This document shows, piece after piece, positions 53,272 through 62,174 of a stretch of DNA of 64,000 bases. Origin of the DNA: Desulfuromonas soudanensis (GTDB lineage: Bacteria; Desulfobacterota; Desulfuromonadia; Desulfuromonadales; WTL); assembly GCF_001278055.1 (NCBI RefSeq), contig NZ_CP010802.1, positions 806,001-870,000 of the forward strand, in the 5' to 3' direction. The translations under genes were made by a program, and so were the position numbers. The stretch's first letter is position 1; each line of letters starts with the position of its first letter. The notes under the pieces were generated by a model. It made no database searches. It was given only the letters and a program-made list of their open reading frames with translations, and was not told where the DNA came from.

Positions 53272-53655
53272 TTAGCCTGCTGTCACCTCGAAGGCCGGTG
53301 GATCGAGAATGGCCCGCTTGACGCTGCACTGGTCCGTCGCCTTGATGATGGCGCCGCGGTACTTTTCGGGGAAATTTTCGGGTAGATCGATGTGGATGCG
53401 CACCGTCGCCAGGCGGTGACGTTCGGGGTCTCGCACGTTCTCCAGGGTGAGTTTCAGGCCGGTGGTGTCAATCTGTCGCTGCTGGCAGAAACGGAGGGCG
53501 AAGAACCCGGCGCAGTTTCCCAGGGAGGCGAGAAAGAGGTCGAAGGGGGAGGGGGCGCTGTTCTCGCCGCCGCCGCTCTCCGGCTGGTCGCTGCGGATGA
53601 CGAAATTGTCGTAGCGGGCCTCGACGGCGACGCCGCCGGGAAAGGTGATTTCCAT
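53272..53655 (-). CDS. OsmC/Ohr family peroxiredoxin-like protein
   Basis: The 127-residue protein has the OsmC layout: a beta start, then SPFDLFLASLGNCAGFF with Cys48, and DQCSVKRAI with Cys110. These two cysteines reduce organic peroxides in the family. A variant CQQ adjoining helix (Cys57) adds a third. The active role could also be redox sensing or sulfur transfer. Confidence 0.85.
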   Translation of the reverse strand: MEITFPGGVAVEARYDNFVIRSDQPESGGGENSAPSPFDLFLASLGNCAGFFALRFCQQRQIDTTGLKLTLENVRDPERHRLATVRIHIDLPENFPEKYRGAIIKATDQCSVKRAILDPPAFEVTAG

Positions 53656-53667
53656 GATTCGTTTTCC

Positions 53668-54414
53668 CTATTTGGTCTTGGTCGCCGCCGGAAGTCCAGC
53701 GGGCTCGACGGCTATATTGTCGAAAAAGACCGGCTGGCGGTCGGCGGTCCCGTCGCGAAAGAGGACCAGGTGAATCATGCGGGAATTCGGCGAGGTGGTG
53801 AAGGTGAAGGTCTGCTCCGTCCAGTCGCTGCTCCCTTTGAGTTTGATGCCGGATTGCTGCCCGGTCTGATGCTCCCGGAGCATCGCTTCGGTGAACTGCT
53901 CGCCGATCCACAGGAACTCGTCGAATTCGAGGATGCCGATCCCCGCCGAGCCCCCCTCGGGGAGTTCCCCTTTGTAACTGAAGCTCAGCTTATACCTCTG
54001 CTGCGGCTCCACGCCGAGGGGGGCGAAAAACCCCACCGATTCCAGTCCCTTGATTCCCCGCACTGCCCAGGCCTTCCCCTCCTTCTCTCCCCCCCGGGAG
54101 ACGACGCCCGAGGTGCGCAGCACATGATCGATATAGGCGGCCCAGACCCCCTGCTCCTGGCTCTTTTCGTCCTCCGGACGGAATTCGGCGACCCGGGGGA
54201 AGAGGGAGAGCTGGGGCTCGCCGTCGAAGGTTTCGGCGACCGGCGGCGCCGGTGGCGCCGGTTCCTCCCCGGCGGCCGTTTCGGTCGCCGGGGCGCCGGG
54301 TTCGGCCACGGGAGAAGGGGCGGTGTCGGTTGTGGACGATTCCTGGCGGGAGTTGCAGCCGGAAAGGAGGATGAGCAGGATCAGGAGGAGGATCGGGAGG
54401 CGCAGAAAGGTCAT
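53668..54414 (-). CDS. Lipoprotein with CBM-like carboxy-terminal domain
   Basis: The 248-residue protein has a lipobox (LLSGC), a low-complexity Pro/Ala/Glu linker, and a beta-sandwich-like second half ending RQPVFFDNIAVEP, a pattern seen in carbohydrate-binding modules. No enzyme motif is present. ATG 54414 is the natural start of the signal. It is 12 bp from osmC and divergent from resB. Confidence 0.75.
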   Translation of the reverse strand: MTFLRLPILLLILLILLSGCNSRQESSTTDTAPSPVAEPGAPATETAAGEEPAPPAPPVAETFDGEPQLSLFPRVAEFRPEDEKSQEQGVWAAYIDHVLRTSGVVSRGGEKEGKAWAVRGIKGLESVGFFAPLGVEPQQRYKLSFSYKGELPEGGSAGIGILEFDEFLWIGEQFTEAMLREHQTGQQSGIKLKGSSDWTEQTFTFTTSPNSRMIHLVLFRDGTADRQPVFFDNIAVEPAGLPAATKTK

Positions 54415-54597
54415 GACGGCGATAATCCTGGGTAAGGGGTCGGCAGGCTGAAGATTCCGCATTATAGAGCCAAACCGGCGAAGGAGTCAGCCAAAAACCG
54501 TTCCTCCGGGTCGCTTGCCCGAGATCGGCAATAATGCTAGACTCCCGGGAAATTCGCCGGTCAAGGCTTATCCACCCTTTGCGGACGTGTCGTTCCC

Positions 54598-55830
54598 ATG
54601 ATCCTTTCCTTTCTCAGCTCGCTGCGCCTCACCCTGACTCTCCTCCTCGGTCTTGCCCTGGTCGCGGTGGCCGGCACCCTGAAGCCGTTTGCCGGAGGGC
54701 GCTACGACCTCTTTTATCAGAGTCCCTGGTTCCGGTTGCTGCTGGCCCTTCTGGCACTCAACATGGCGGTCTGCACCCTCAAGACCATTCGGCGCAATCT
54801 GCGGGAGAAGAGGAACGCCCTCGAGCTTCTTCGTGGGGAGCAGGTCTTTGCCGTCCCCCTGCGCTACGTTCTCCCCGGGAACCCCTCCCTTGACCTGCTG
54901 GAAAAAGGGCTCGCCGGGCAGGGGTACCGCATCGATCGCAGTGGCGGGGTCCTTCTCGGCCGGCGCGGACTGGCGGGGCGCTGGGGATCGACTCTGGTGC
55001 ACCTGTCGGTGCTGGCGATCATGATCGGGGCTCTCGGTGCCGGTCTGGGCTTTGTCGGTACCCTCAACATGTACGTCGGCGACCGGAGCGCCGTCTATTT
55101 CGACTGGGACCGCCAGGAGGATCTCCCCCTGGGGTTCGAGTTCCGTCTCGACAGCTTCGAGCCTCTCTACTACCCCATCGAGCTGCAGTTCGTCGCCATC
55201 GATCCCGAGACCCGCCAGGTCATTCAAGCCTACACCACGAGCGAGGGGGAGACGGTGGACCTGCCGACGCCGGGGGTGCGGGCCCGGGTGATTAAATTCA
55301 TCCCCGAGGATGAACATCTTGTCCTCGCCATCTCCCGGGGAGGTGCCGAACTCGGCGAGTATCATACCTTCGGCGGAACGAAGGCGCTCTCAAACCCCAT
55401 CGATCTCGGTTTCGAAATACGTCCGTCGGCCTTTCGCACCCCGATCCTCCGCCAGCTGCACAGCGAGGTGTCCATCCTGGAAAAGGGGGAACGGGTCCAG
55501 CAGGGGGTCATCGAGATCAATCATCCCCTGGTGCACCGGGGAGTCGCCATCTACCAGACCGCCTACGCCCGCGACGAAAAGGGGTTCTGGTCCGCCGGGT
55601 TCCAGTTCTCCCGGGACCCCGGCGAGCCGGTGGTCTGGGTCGGCTGCATCCTGCTGATTCTCGGCCTGCTGGCCGCCTTTGCCATCCCCTACCGGGCCGT
55701 GGGGGTGAGCCGGATCGGCGGCGAAACGCTGCTGCTGGCCCTGGCCGGTTTCCGTGGTGCGGGGGGGAGCGGCGCCTTCGACGATCTGGAACGGGGGGTG
55801 GCCGCGTCCCTTGCGGAGAAGGCAAGCTGA
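54598..55830 (+). CDS. resB: ResB-like cytochrome c biogenesis protein
   Basis: A 410-residue protein with three amino-terminal hydrophobic segments (SLRLTLTLLLGLALVAVAGT, WFRLLLALLALNMAVCTLK, LVHLSVLAIMIGALGAGLG), a periplasmic domain, and a final span (WVGCILLILGLLAAFAIPYR). This is the ResB/Ccs1 architecture of system II cytochrome c maturation, which delivers haem and apocytochrome. Its usual partner CcsA/ResC is not adjacent. A bidirectional terminator follows. Confidence 0.85.
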   Translation: MILSFLSSLRLTLTLLLGLALVAVAGTLKPFAGGRYDLFYQSPWFRLLLALLALNMAVCTLKTIRRNLREKRNALELLRGEQVFAVPLRYVLPGNPSLDLLEKGLAGQGYRIDRSGGVLLGRRGLAGRWGSTLVHLSVLAIMIGALGAGLGFVGTLNMYVGDRSAVYFDWDRQEDLPLGFEFRLDSFEPLYYPIELQFVAIDPETRQVIQAYTTSEGETVDLPTPGVRARVIKFIPEDEHLVLAISRGGAELGEYHTFGGTKALSNPIDLGFEIRPSAFRTPILRQLHSEVSILEKGERVQQGVIEINHPLVHRGVAIYQTAYARDEKGFWSAGFQFSRDPGEPVVWVGCILLILGLLAAFAIPYRAVGVSRIGGETLLLALAGFRGAGGSGAFDDLERGVAASLAEKAS

Positions 55831-55852
55831 CTTTTGGGCAATATATAAAAAA

Positions 55853-55890
55853 AGGAACGGCCGGTCATCTTTGACCGGCCGTTCTTTTTT
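55853..55890. terminator. Bidirectional terminator
   Basis: GAACGGCCGGTCA and TGACCGGCCGTTC form a 13-bp stem, with A and T runs on both sides. It separates resB from the convergent DUF362 gene. Confidence 0.9.
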
Positions 55891-55913
55891 GAAGATGGGT
55901 CTTTTTTTCGCTC

Positions 55914-57041
55914 TTACCACCCCTTCCCCTTCGGCTCGAGTTTCACCAGGTCGTATTCCCGGCTCCCGGCGCCGATCTTCTCAGCGTGCGCCAGGGTGAT
56001 CTCCCAGTCGATGTCGGGGTGGACGCCGCGGAACTTGTCGCCGCCGGGCTCGGCACCGCTCTGCAGGGCGGTCCCCGGGAGGCCCGGGGCGGCGTTGACG
56101 AGGTCGGCGCAGGCCTGGTCGAGGGCGACGGGGTCGGTGGAGACGGCGATGCCGATGTCGGCGACGATGGGGGCGTCCGTGTGGCCGTAGCAGTCGCAGG
56201 CCGGGGAGAGCTGGGTGATGAAGTTGACGAAGAGTTTTTTCCCCTCCTTGCCGTGGAGGGCCCCGAGGGCGTATTCGGCCATCTTCTTCATCACCTGCGG
56301 CGGCCCCTCGTTCCACTGGATCTGGATCGCCTTCTCCTGGCAGACGGTGATGCAGCGTCCGCAGCCGGCGCACCTGTCGGGGTCGATCCGCGCCTTCCCC
56401 TCGATGAAGGTGATGGCGTCGTGGACGCAGGCCTTGAGGCAGGCGGCGCAGGAGGTGCAGAACTTCTCCGCCACCTTCGGCGCGACGTTGGAGTGCTGTT
56501 TGAGCTTCCCCTGACGGCTCGAACACCCCATGCCGAGGTTTTTCAGGGCGCCGCCGAAGCCGGTGAGCTCGTGGCACTTGAAGTGGGAGACGGTGATCAG
56601 GACGTCGGCTTCGAGGATGGCGCTGGCGATGTCGACCTGATGGAGGATTTCGCCTTCGATCGCCACCCGGCGGGCACTGTGGCCGCGCAGGCCGTCGCAC
56701 ATGATGAGCGGCGCCCCGGCGACGGCGTAGGCGAATCCGTTCTCGATGCCGCAGGTCAGTGCCGAGACGGCCTCCTTGCGCTCGCCGGGGTAGAGGGTGC
56801 AGGAGTCGGTGAGAAACGGTTGGCCGCCGAGGCTCTTCACCCGGTCGACCACCCGGCGCAAAAAGGTCGGCCGGATGTAGGCATGTCCCCCTTTTTCGCC
56901 GAAGTGGATCTTGATGGCGGTCAAGTCGCCGCGGGCGACGAGGCCTTGGATCCCGGCCTCGTCGAGGAGGCGCTCGAGCTTGCCGAAGAGGTTTTCTTTG
57001 TGGCCGGCCCGCATGTCGGCAAAGTAGACGGTGCTGCGCAT
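55914..57041 (-). CDS. DUF362 protein with two 4Fe-4S ferredoxin motifs
   Basis: The 375-residue protein starts MRSTVYFADMRAGHKENL (DUF362) and contains two classical cluster sets: CTSCAACLKAC and CAGCGRCITVC. Other conserved parts are HFGEKGG, THxKCHE-like SHFKCHELTGFGGALKNLGMG, and CDCYGH. Family members are iron-sulfur proteins of uncertain function, sometimes tied to radical SAM or tRNA chemistry. ATG 57041 follows GGAG; a longer frame to 57137 looks non-coding. Confidence 0.87.
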   Translation of the reverse strand: MRSTVYFADMRAGHKENLFGKLERLLDEAGIQGLVARGDLTAIKIHFGEKGGHAYIRPTFLRRVVDRVKSLGGQPFLTDSCTLYPGERKEAVSALTCGIENGFAYAVAGAPLIMCDGLRGHSARRVAIEGEILHQVDIASAILEADVLITVSHFKCHELTGFGGALKNLGMGCSSRQGKLKQHSNVAPKVAEKFCTSCAACLKACVHDAITFIEGKARIDPDRCAGCGRCITVCQEKAIQIQWNEGPPQVMKKMAEYALGALHGKEGKKLFVNFITQLSPACDCYGHTDAPIVADIGIAVSTDPVALDQACADLVNAAPGLPGTALQSGAEPGGDKFRGVHPDIDWEITLAHAEKIGAGSREYDLVKLEPKGKGW

Positions 57042-57260
57042 GGCTGCTCCTTTTTCGTTTCCCCGCCGGGGCGGAGGAGGAGATACGTCAAAACATTTCC
57101 AGACGTTACCACAGCTGAAATGTTTGATCAAATGCATTAGGAGAAACGTTGTTCTGAAATTTTATTGAATTTTATTCAGCCCTTTCTGTGAGCCTCCGGT
57201 TCTTGTCTATCTGTCCTCTGGGTCGGTCGTTTCTCCGGAAGCAAAAGTGCAATCAAAAAG

Positions 57261-57269
57261 TGTTATAAT
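57261..57269 (+). promoter_or_regulatory. Extended -10 promoter for the SPFH-AAA-Hsp20 operon
   Basis: TGTTATAAT matches the extended -10 consensus TGNTATAAT exactly. No good -35 is present, as is usual with such promoters. Transcription would start near 57276, about 25 nt before GTG 57301. I find no heat-shock CIRCE or sigma-32 box nearby. Confidence 0.6.
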
Positions 57270-57300
57270 GATTCCGAGACTTTTGCCGAGGAGGTTTGAT

Positions 57301-58311
57301 GTGGAACCGGAACAGCGCTTTCGCCTGCTGCAGCGGGCCCGGCTCAAAAAACTCTTTAAACGCACCCTGCTCCTTCTCCTGGCCGGACTCCTCCTCTACT
57401 ACTGCGTCGCCCTGGTCTACGCCACAAAGACGATCTACAAGGTGCGGCGCAACTATGCGGTGATTCTCGAGGATCTCTCCGGAGATCGGCGGGTGGTGCA
57501 GGAGGTCGGCTGGCATTCCCGCCTCCCCTTTTTCACCCGTCTCGAACTGGAAGTGCCGTTGATGAACCAGCAGGTTTATCTCGGCGGCGTCCAGGAAGGG
57601 GAGCGGATCATGAGCCGCGGCAATGTGGCCCTGTGGACCAGCGCCATGCTCACCTACCGCATCGCCGACCTGCAGCGCTGGGGGATCGAGAACAAGTCGC
57701 CGCAGACCCTGCTGCAGAACGACTTCGACGGCATCGTCAAGGACGTGATGCAGAGCCAGACCGTCGACGAGCTGATCTCGGGCCGGGAGCGGATCAAGGA
57801 GCAGATCTACCGCGATCTCAAGGACCGGCCGATCAACGAGGGGGGGCCGACCCTGGAGCAGAAGTACGGGATCGAGGTCGTCTCCTTCGTGCTCCGGGAC
57901 ACCCGCTTCGGCGAAAAGCTCACTGAAGCCAGCGAGGAGAAGAAACGTCGGGAACTGATCGCCGAGGCGGAAAACTACGCCGCCGATCTCGAAGCCAGCC
58001 GCACCCGCAAGCTCTACGCCGCCTACCGGGACGGGGTACAGGAATTCCGCGACTCCCTGGGGCTCAAGGGGGAGAACGACCGCTTCCTCTTCGACTTTCT
58101 CAACCAGCAGCGCTGGGCGGCGGCCTACGAGAAGAACCAGCAGGGGCAGAACACCTTCGTGCTGAACAATACCGCCGGCTCTCCCCCCGTGGTCCTGCCG
58201 AACCCCGCCGGCACGACCGGAAAGGATCTGACGACCGTCCATGGCCAAACCCCGCAAAACAAGAAGCCCGGTGTACGTCCGGCTCCCGGAGAAGCGCATC
58301 AGGCAGATTGA
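57301..58311 (+). CDS. Membrane-anchored SPFH/prohibitin-like protein
   Basis: From GTG 57301 (GAGGAGG 6 bp upstream) the protein is 336 aa with one transmembrane segment at about residues 22-40 (LLLLLAGLLLYYCVALVY), followed by an SPFH domain (VLLE-like strand NYAVILEDLSG, LPFFTRLELEVPLMN, VALWTSAMLTYRI) and a helical region (EEKKRRELIAEAENYAADLEA). SPFH proteins such as HflK/HflC form cages around membrane proteases. Here it is followed by an AAA+/Lon-like protein, overlapping by 71 bp. It likely anchors or recruits that enzyme. Longer starts at 57247 or 57268 lie at or before the likely transcription start. Confidence 0.83.
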   Translation: MEPEQRFRLLQRARLKKLFKRTLLLLLAGLLLYYCVALVYATKTIYKVRRNYAVILEDLSGDRRVVQEVGWHSRLPFFTRLELEVPLMNQQVYLGGVQEGERIMSRGNVALWTSAMLTYRIADLQRWGIENKSPQTLLQNDFDGIVKDVMQSQTVDELISGRERIKEQIYRDLKDRPINEGGPTLEQKYGIEVVSFVLRDTRFGEKLTEASEEKKRRELIAEAENYAADLEASRTRKLYAAYRDGVQEFRDSLGLKGENDRFLFDFLNQQRWAAAYEKNQQGQNTFVLNNTAGSPPVVLPNPAGTTGKDLTTVHGQTPQNKKPGVRPAPGEAHQAD

Positions 58312-61300
58312 GGCGCTGGTCGCCGGGTGGGGGTTCGAAACCCGCCTTTTCGTGCTGCGCCGCCTGCGCCAATACGATCCGTCCCGCTCCTTCTTCAGCC
58401 TCCTCTTTGCCTGGTTGCGCCGCCTGCTCCATCCCCAGGAGCGCAGTTTCAAACTCCTGCGCGACCCCGAGCAGCTCTCCGACTGGCGGCGTCGTTTCGA
58501 GGTGGCCGGGTCGCAGAGCGCCCTGGCAGCCTGGAACCGGATCCTCGAAAAAGAACTCGACTGGCACGATTACCAGTACCTGGTCTTCCTCCTCGAGCGG
58601 GAAACCGCCGATATCTACGTCCCTCCGTCCTTCCTCGAAATCTTCCGCAAGATCTACCACGCCCACATTCTCAAGGAGTACACCGAGGATCCGGCGGTCC
58701 CCCGCGCCCCCCTGGTGCTGGTGATCGGCGGCTCGGGGAGCGGCAAGAGCGCCACGGTGCGTCAGGCCCTCGAAGAGGCGGTGTTTTCCTCCGAGGTGCG
58801 GCCGGTGGTCGATCTGCAGGCGCAGTGCGACGAGGTGCTGGCCGACCAGCCGTTCTGGCGGAGTCTGGAGGAGGTCGATCCGGAACTGGCGGTGCGAATC
58901 GAGCGCCGGCGCAAGGCCGAACGCCTGCGCCTCTGGGCCCGTCTGCCGGGGTTCAAGTATTTCTTCCGCGAGAGGATCGGCCAGGCCCTCTCGGCCCTCG
59001 AAGAGGAGGGGGTCTGGGTCGACTACGCGATGATCACGCCCAACGATTATCAGACCGCCTGGGCCGGAGAGCCCGGCAACTACCTGCGCAAGGCGATGGG
59101 CGATCCCCAGCGCACCTGCATCCGCCACATCGAGGAGGCCCACAGCGCCTTCGGCCGCCCCGATCAGATGAGCAGCGTCAAGGGGCAGCAGGCGACCCTC
59201 GTCGATGCCGCCAACATCCTCCTCGACGAGATCTCCTTCGGCCGCCGCGACTGCCTGCTGATCGCCACCAGCGACCAGCCCGAGCAGTTCGACCCCGCCG
59301 TCTACCGCCGTTTCGTCGAGCGGGGGCTGGTCCTCGATGTCGGCGAACTCTGGGACGATGCGGCGAGTCTGCAGGAGGTGGTGCGGATGGAGCTGCGCCG
59401 CCACAATTTCACCTTCGGCACTCTCCCGGGGAGCGGGGGGCGCACGCTCAGCGAAGCCGATCTGGCCGGGACGGTGGCACGCCTGGCTCCCATCTTTCGC
59501 GAGCGCAGCCTGCGCATTACCCCGGCCTATGTGCGCCGGCTCATCGACTCGATCATCGCATTGCGCGGCGATTATTCCCTGGCCGACCTCGACGACCAGT
59601 TCCTGGTCCGCGACGCCCTCAAGGCGGTGGCGCGCAACGCCCACGGCACCCTCTACAAGAAGGTGGTCGGCCACCTGGAGAGGGGGATCCGCTGGGAGGA
59701 CTACATCGGCGCCATCAAGAACGAATTTTCCGAGATGGCCAACAATGCCCTCTTCTACAACGTCAACGACGAAAAGGGGGTGGTCCTCACCGGCCCCCCC
59801 GGCTCGGGGAAGACCTACATGGTGCGGGCCTGGCTGGGGGACAACCGCGAGGTGCAGGATCTGGTGGTCAATCTCGGCGACCTGGCCGATCCGGTCAATC
59901 CCCTCGAGGGGATGGTCGACAACCTGGAGCGGGTCTACGACATCGCCAAGATGCTCTCCCCGGCGATGGTCTTCTTCGACGAAGGGGATTCCGTCGCCCC
60001 GCGGCGCTCATCCCAGGGGGGAAACCCCTACGACAAGGTCACCAACCGCTTTCTCTCCATCATCGACGGCGAATCCCCCCTCTCCCGGGTCTTTACCGTT
60101 CTGACCACCAATCGCCTCGATATCCTCGATCCGGCGCTGATCCGCTCCAAGCGTCTCAAGGTCCTCGCCGTCACAGGCCACATGCGGGACGAGGACGCCC
60201 TGCGGATCATGCGCAAGGAGATGGCGGGGATCCCCCTTGCCGAGGGGCTGGGGTTCGAGGAGATGGTGCGCATCGCCCGCAGCCTCTGCGAGACCCCGGC
60301 CGACTTTACCGCCTATGCCGAGAAGGTGCGCTCCCTGCGCGCCACAGAGATCGAGGTGATCGGCAAGCTGATGGAGGCGGTGCGCGGCTCGGAGGAGGAG
60401 CGGGTCCGCTTCGTGCGCTTCAACTACAAGACCCTCCTCGGGCTCCTCGAAGGGGGGGACGGGGAGCCGGGACTGGCGCTGCAGTGTCGCCACGGCGAGG
60501 AGGGGCTCCTCTCGGTTCTCGACGGGGTGGCGCAGCTGCTCGAGCATGTGCGGGAGGTGGGGATCTATCCGGTGACCCGCTGGCACCTGGCCAGCGCCCG
60601 GGCGCAGCTCGGCGCCAGCCCGACCCGGAGGGGGAAGCAGCAGCTCGACGAGTTTCTCGAGACCGAACTCTCCCGCGAGCCGCAGGTCGGCTTCGTGGTC
60701 GGCGTCGGGGCCAACGACGTCAGCGGCGTCCTCCTTCCCGTCGCCTCGGCCCTGGTTTACCGGGTCTTCCCCGAAAAAGTCGTGGTCACCGGCGCCGTCT
60801 CCTCCGCCGCTGCCGGCGCGGCGGAACTCGACCTGGCGGTGCAGATGACCCGGCAGAGCGCCCAGGAGGCGCTGACCCTGGTGGAAAATTACCTGCAGTC
60901 CCTGGCTCCGCAGCACAACGTCTCCCGGCTCCTCGGCGAGTTTCTCGAAGGGTACACCATCCATCACCAGCTCCTCTCCGCCTCCTACAACGTCGGCGGG
61001 CCGTCGGCGGGATTTGCCCTGGCCATCAATACCCTCTCGGTCCTCCTCTGCCTGCCGGTCCTCAACGATTTCGGCATCACCGGCGCGCCGTGGATCAAGG
61101 GGGCGCAGGCGGGGGAGGTCGGCGCCTCGGTGATCATCGGCGGCCACCGCAAGAAGGCGGAAAAGGTTCTGCAGTACCTGCGCCGGATGTACATGCCGCT
61201 GCAGAACTACCAGGATCTCGAGCCCGAGGTTCTCGACGCCTATCGCCTCGAAGGACGGGACATCCGCGGCGTGCGCAGCTTCTCCGCCCTGGTTCCCGAG

Positions 61301-61558
61301 GTCTTCGATTTCGGTCCGGAGCATCGGGGGCGCCAGTCGCTCTTTATGGAGCGGCGCATCGCCGCCGATCTGGGGGGAGGGGCGGCGGACCAGCTCGCCG
61401 AGATGGAGGTGCAGCTGCGCGGGGAGGCCGAAGAGGAGCTTCGCCGCCGGCTCGAGGCGTTGCGGAGATTTGTCTCAGCGGGGACGGCGCATGGTCATCT
61501 CAGCCTTGAGGCGTTGTTCGAAGTCGACAAAAAACCCGATCTGAAGGGACGGGCTTGA
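58241..61558 (+). CDS. Double AAA+ ATPase with Lon-like carboxy-terminal protease domain
   Basis: A 1105-residue protein. A helical amino-terminus (about 1-155) precedes AAA+ module 1: Walker A GGSGSGKS at 163-170, Walker B LLDE near 326. Module 2: Walker A GPPGSGKT at 518-525, Walker B VFFDE at 577-581. The last 300 residues are Lon-like (S16): GGPSAG with Ser922 and GGHRKK with Lys972 align with the catalytic dyad. Two ATPase modules plus this domain in one chain is not standard Lon, LonB or ClpA/B. It overlaps the SPFH gene by 71 bp and precedes hsp20. I infer an ATP-driven protease or unfoldase tethered to the membrane by the SPFH partner. Confidence 0.83.
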   Translation: MAKPRKTRSPVYVRLPEKRIRQIEALVAGWGFETRLFVLRRLRQYDPSRSFFSLLFAWLRRLLHPQERSFKLLRDPEQLSDWRRRFEVAGSQSALAAWNRILEKELDWHDYQYLVFLLERETADIYVPPSFLEIFRKIYHAHILKEYTEDPAVPRAPLVLVIGGSGSGKSATVRQALEEAVFSSEVRPVVDLQAQCDEVLADQPFWRSLEEVDPELAVRIERRRKAERLRLWARLPGFKYFFRERIGQALSALEEEGVWVDYAMITPNDYQTAWAGEPGNYLRKAMGDPQRTCIRHIEEAHSAFGRPDQMSSVKGQQATLVDAANILLDEISFGRRDCLLIATSDQPEQFDPAVYRRFVERGLVLDVGELWDDAASLQEVVRMELRRHNFTFGTLPGSGGRTLSEADLAGTVARLAPIFRERSLRITPAYVRRLIDSIIALRGDYSLADLDDQFLVRDALKAVARNAHGTLYKKVVGHLERGIRWEDYIGAIKNEFSEMANNALFYNVNDEKGVVLTGPPGSGKTYMVRAWLGDNREVQDLVVNLGDLADPVNPLEGMVDNLERVYDIAKMLSPAMVFFDEGDSVAPRRSSQGGNPYDKVTNRFLSIIDGESPLSRVFTVLTTNRLDILDPALIRSKRLKVLAVTGHMRDEDALRIMRKEMAGIPLAEGLGFEEMVRIARSLCETPADFTAYAEKVRSLRATEIEVIGKLMEAVRGSEEERVRFVRFNYKTLLGLLEGGDGEPGLALQCRHGEEGLLSVLDGVAQLLEHVREVGIYPVTRWHLASARAQLGASPTRRGKQQLDEFLETELSREPQVGFVVGVGANDVSGVLLPVASALVYRVFPEKVVVTGAVSSAAAGAAELDLAVQMTRQSAQEALTLVENYLQSLAPQHNVSRLLGEFLEGYTIHHQLLSASYNVGGPSAGFALAINTLSVLLCLPVLNDFGITGAPWIKGAQAGEVGASVIIGGHRKKAEKVLQYLRRMYMPLQNYQDLEPEVLDAYRLEGRDIRGVRSFSALVPEVFDFGPEHRGRQSLFMERRIAADLGGGAADQLAEMEVQLRGEAEEELRRRLEALRRFVSAGTAHGHLSLEALFEVDKKPDLKGRA

Positions 61559-61623
61559 AATGCGGAACATTCGGTGGCAAAATCAAGAAGTTTTTCATCC
61601 CATGTTGCCCAGGAGCTGAAACG

Positions 61624-62067
61624 ATGGCCATCGTCAACCCCGATCCGATGCTGGAATTGAAACTGATGCAGGAGAAGATGGACCGGCTCTTCGATCCGAA
61701 CCGGGCGGGGGGCTACGGCGAGCCGCTGGAGTCGGGGGTCTGGCAGCCGGCGGTGGACATCTACGAGGACGATCGCGAGGTGGTGGTCAAGATGGAACTC
61801 CCCGAGGTGGAGCAGAAGGACATCGACCTCCATATCGAGGGGAATACCCTGATCATCCAGGGGGAGCGCAAGCTCGAGAGGGAGGAGAAGAAGCAGAATT
61901 ACCACCGCATCGAGCGCTGCTACGGCACCTTCCGCCGCAGTTTCGTCCTCTCGGCCAGTGTCGACCAGGAGAAGGTCCGGGCCACATGCAACCAGGGGGT
62001 CCTCAAGGTCGTCCTGTTGAAAAAGAACCGGGGCGAGGCGCGGCAGATCGATATCGAAGCCGACTGA
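61624..62067 (+). CDS. Small heat-shock protein Hsp20 (alpha-crystallin)
   Basis: The 147-residue protein has VWQPAVDIYEDDREVVVKMELP and GNTLIIQGERK, then YGTFRRSFVLSASVD and GVLKVVLLKK, the alpha-crystallin domain strands. It holds unfolding proteins for refolding or degradation. ATG 61624 follows AGGAG; an upstream ATG at 61555 overlaps the AAA gene and gives non-conserved residues. It closes the operon before a strong terminator. Confidence 0.92.
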   Translation: MAIVNPDPMLELKLMQEKMDRLFDPNRAGGYGEPLESGVWQPAVDIYEDDREVVVKMELPEVEQKDIDLHIEGNTLIIQGERKLEREEKKQNYHRIERCYGTFRRSFVLSASVDQEKVRATCNQGVLKVVLLKKNRGEARQIDIEAD

Positions 62068-62094
62068 ACATCTGCCCCCCACATCACGATTCAA

Positions 62095-62127
62095 TAAAAA
62101 CGGCGACCTTTAAGGTCGCCGTTTTTT
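62095..62127. terminator. Bidirectional terminator
   Basis: AAAAACGGCGACCTT and AAGGTCGCCGTTTTT form a nearly perfect stem with T/A tracts on both strands. It serves hsp20 (+) and mscS (-). Confidence 0.9.
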
Positions 62128-62174
62128 GTTATTCCCGAGCCGGCTGCAAAATCGTTTGTTTCTCCAATCGGCCG

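Noticed and set aside
57138-57300. Heat-shock control element (CIRCE or sigma-32) for the SPFH-AAA-Hsp20 operon.
   Set aside because: Neither TTAGCACTC/GAGTGCTAA nor CTTGAA/CCCCAT at proper spacing is present; only an extended -10.
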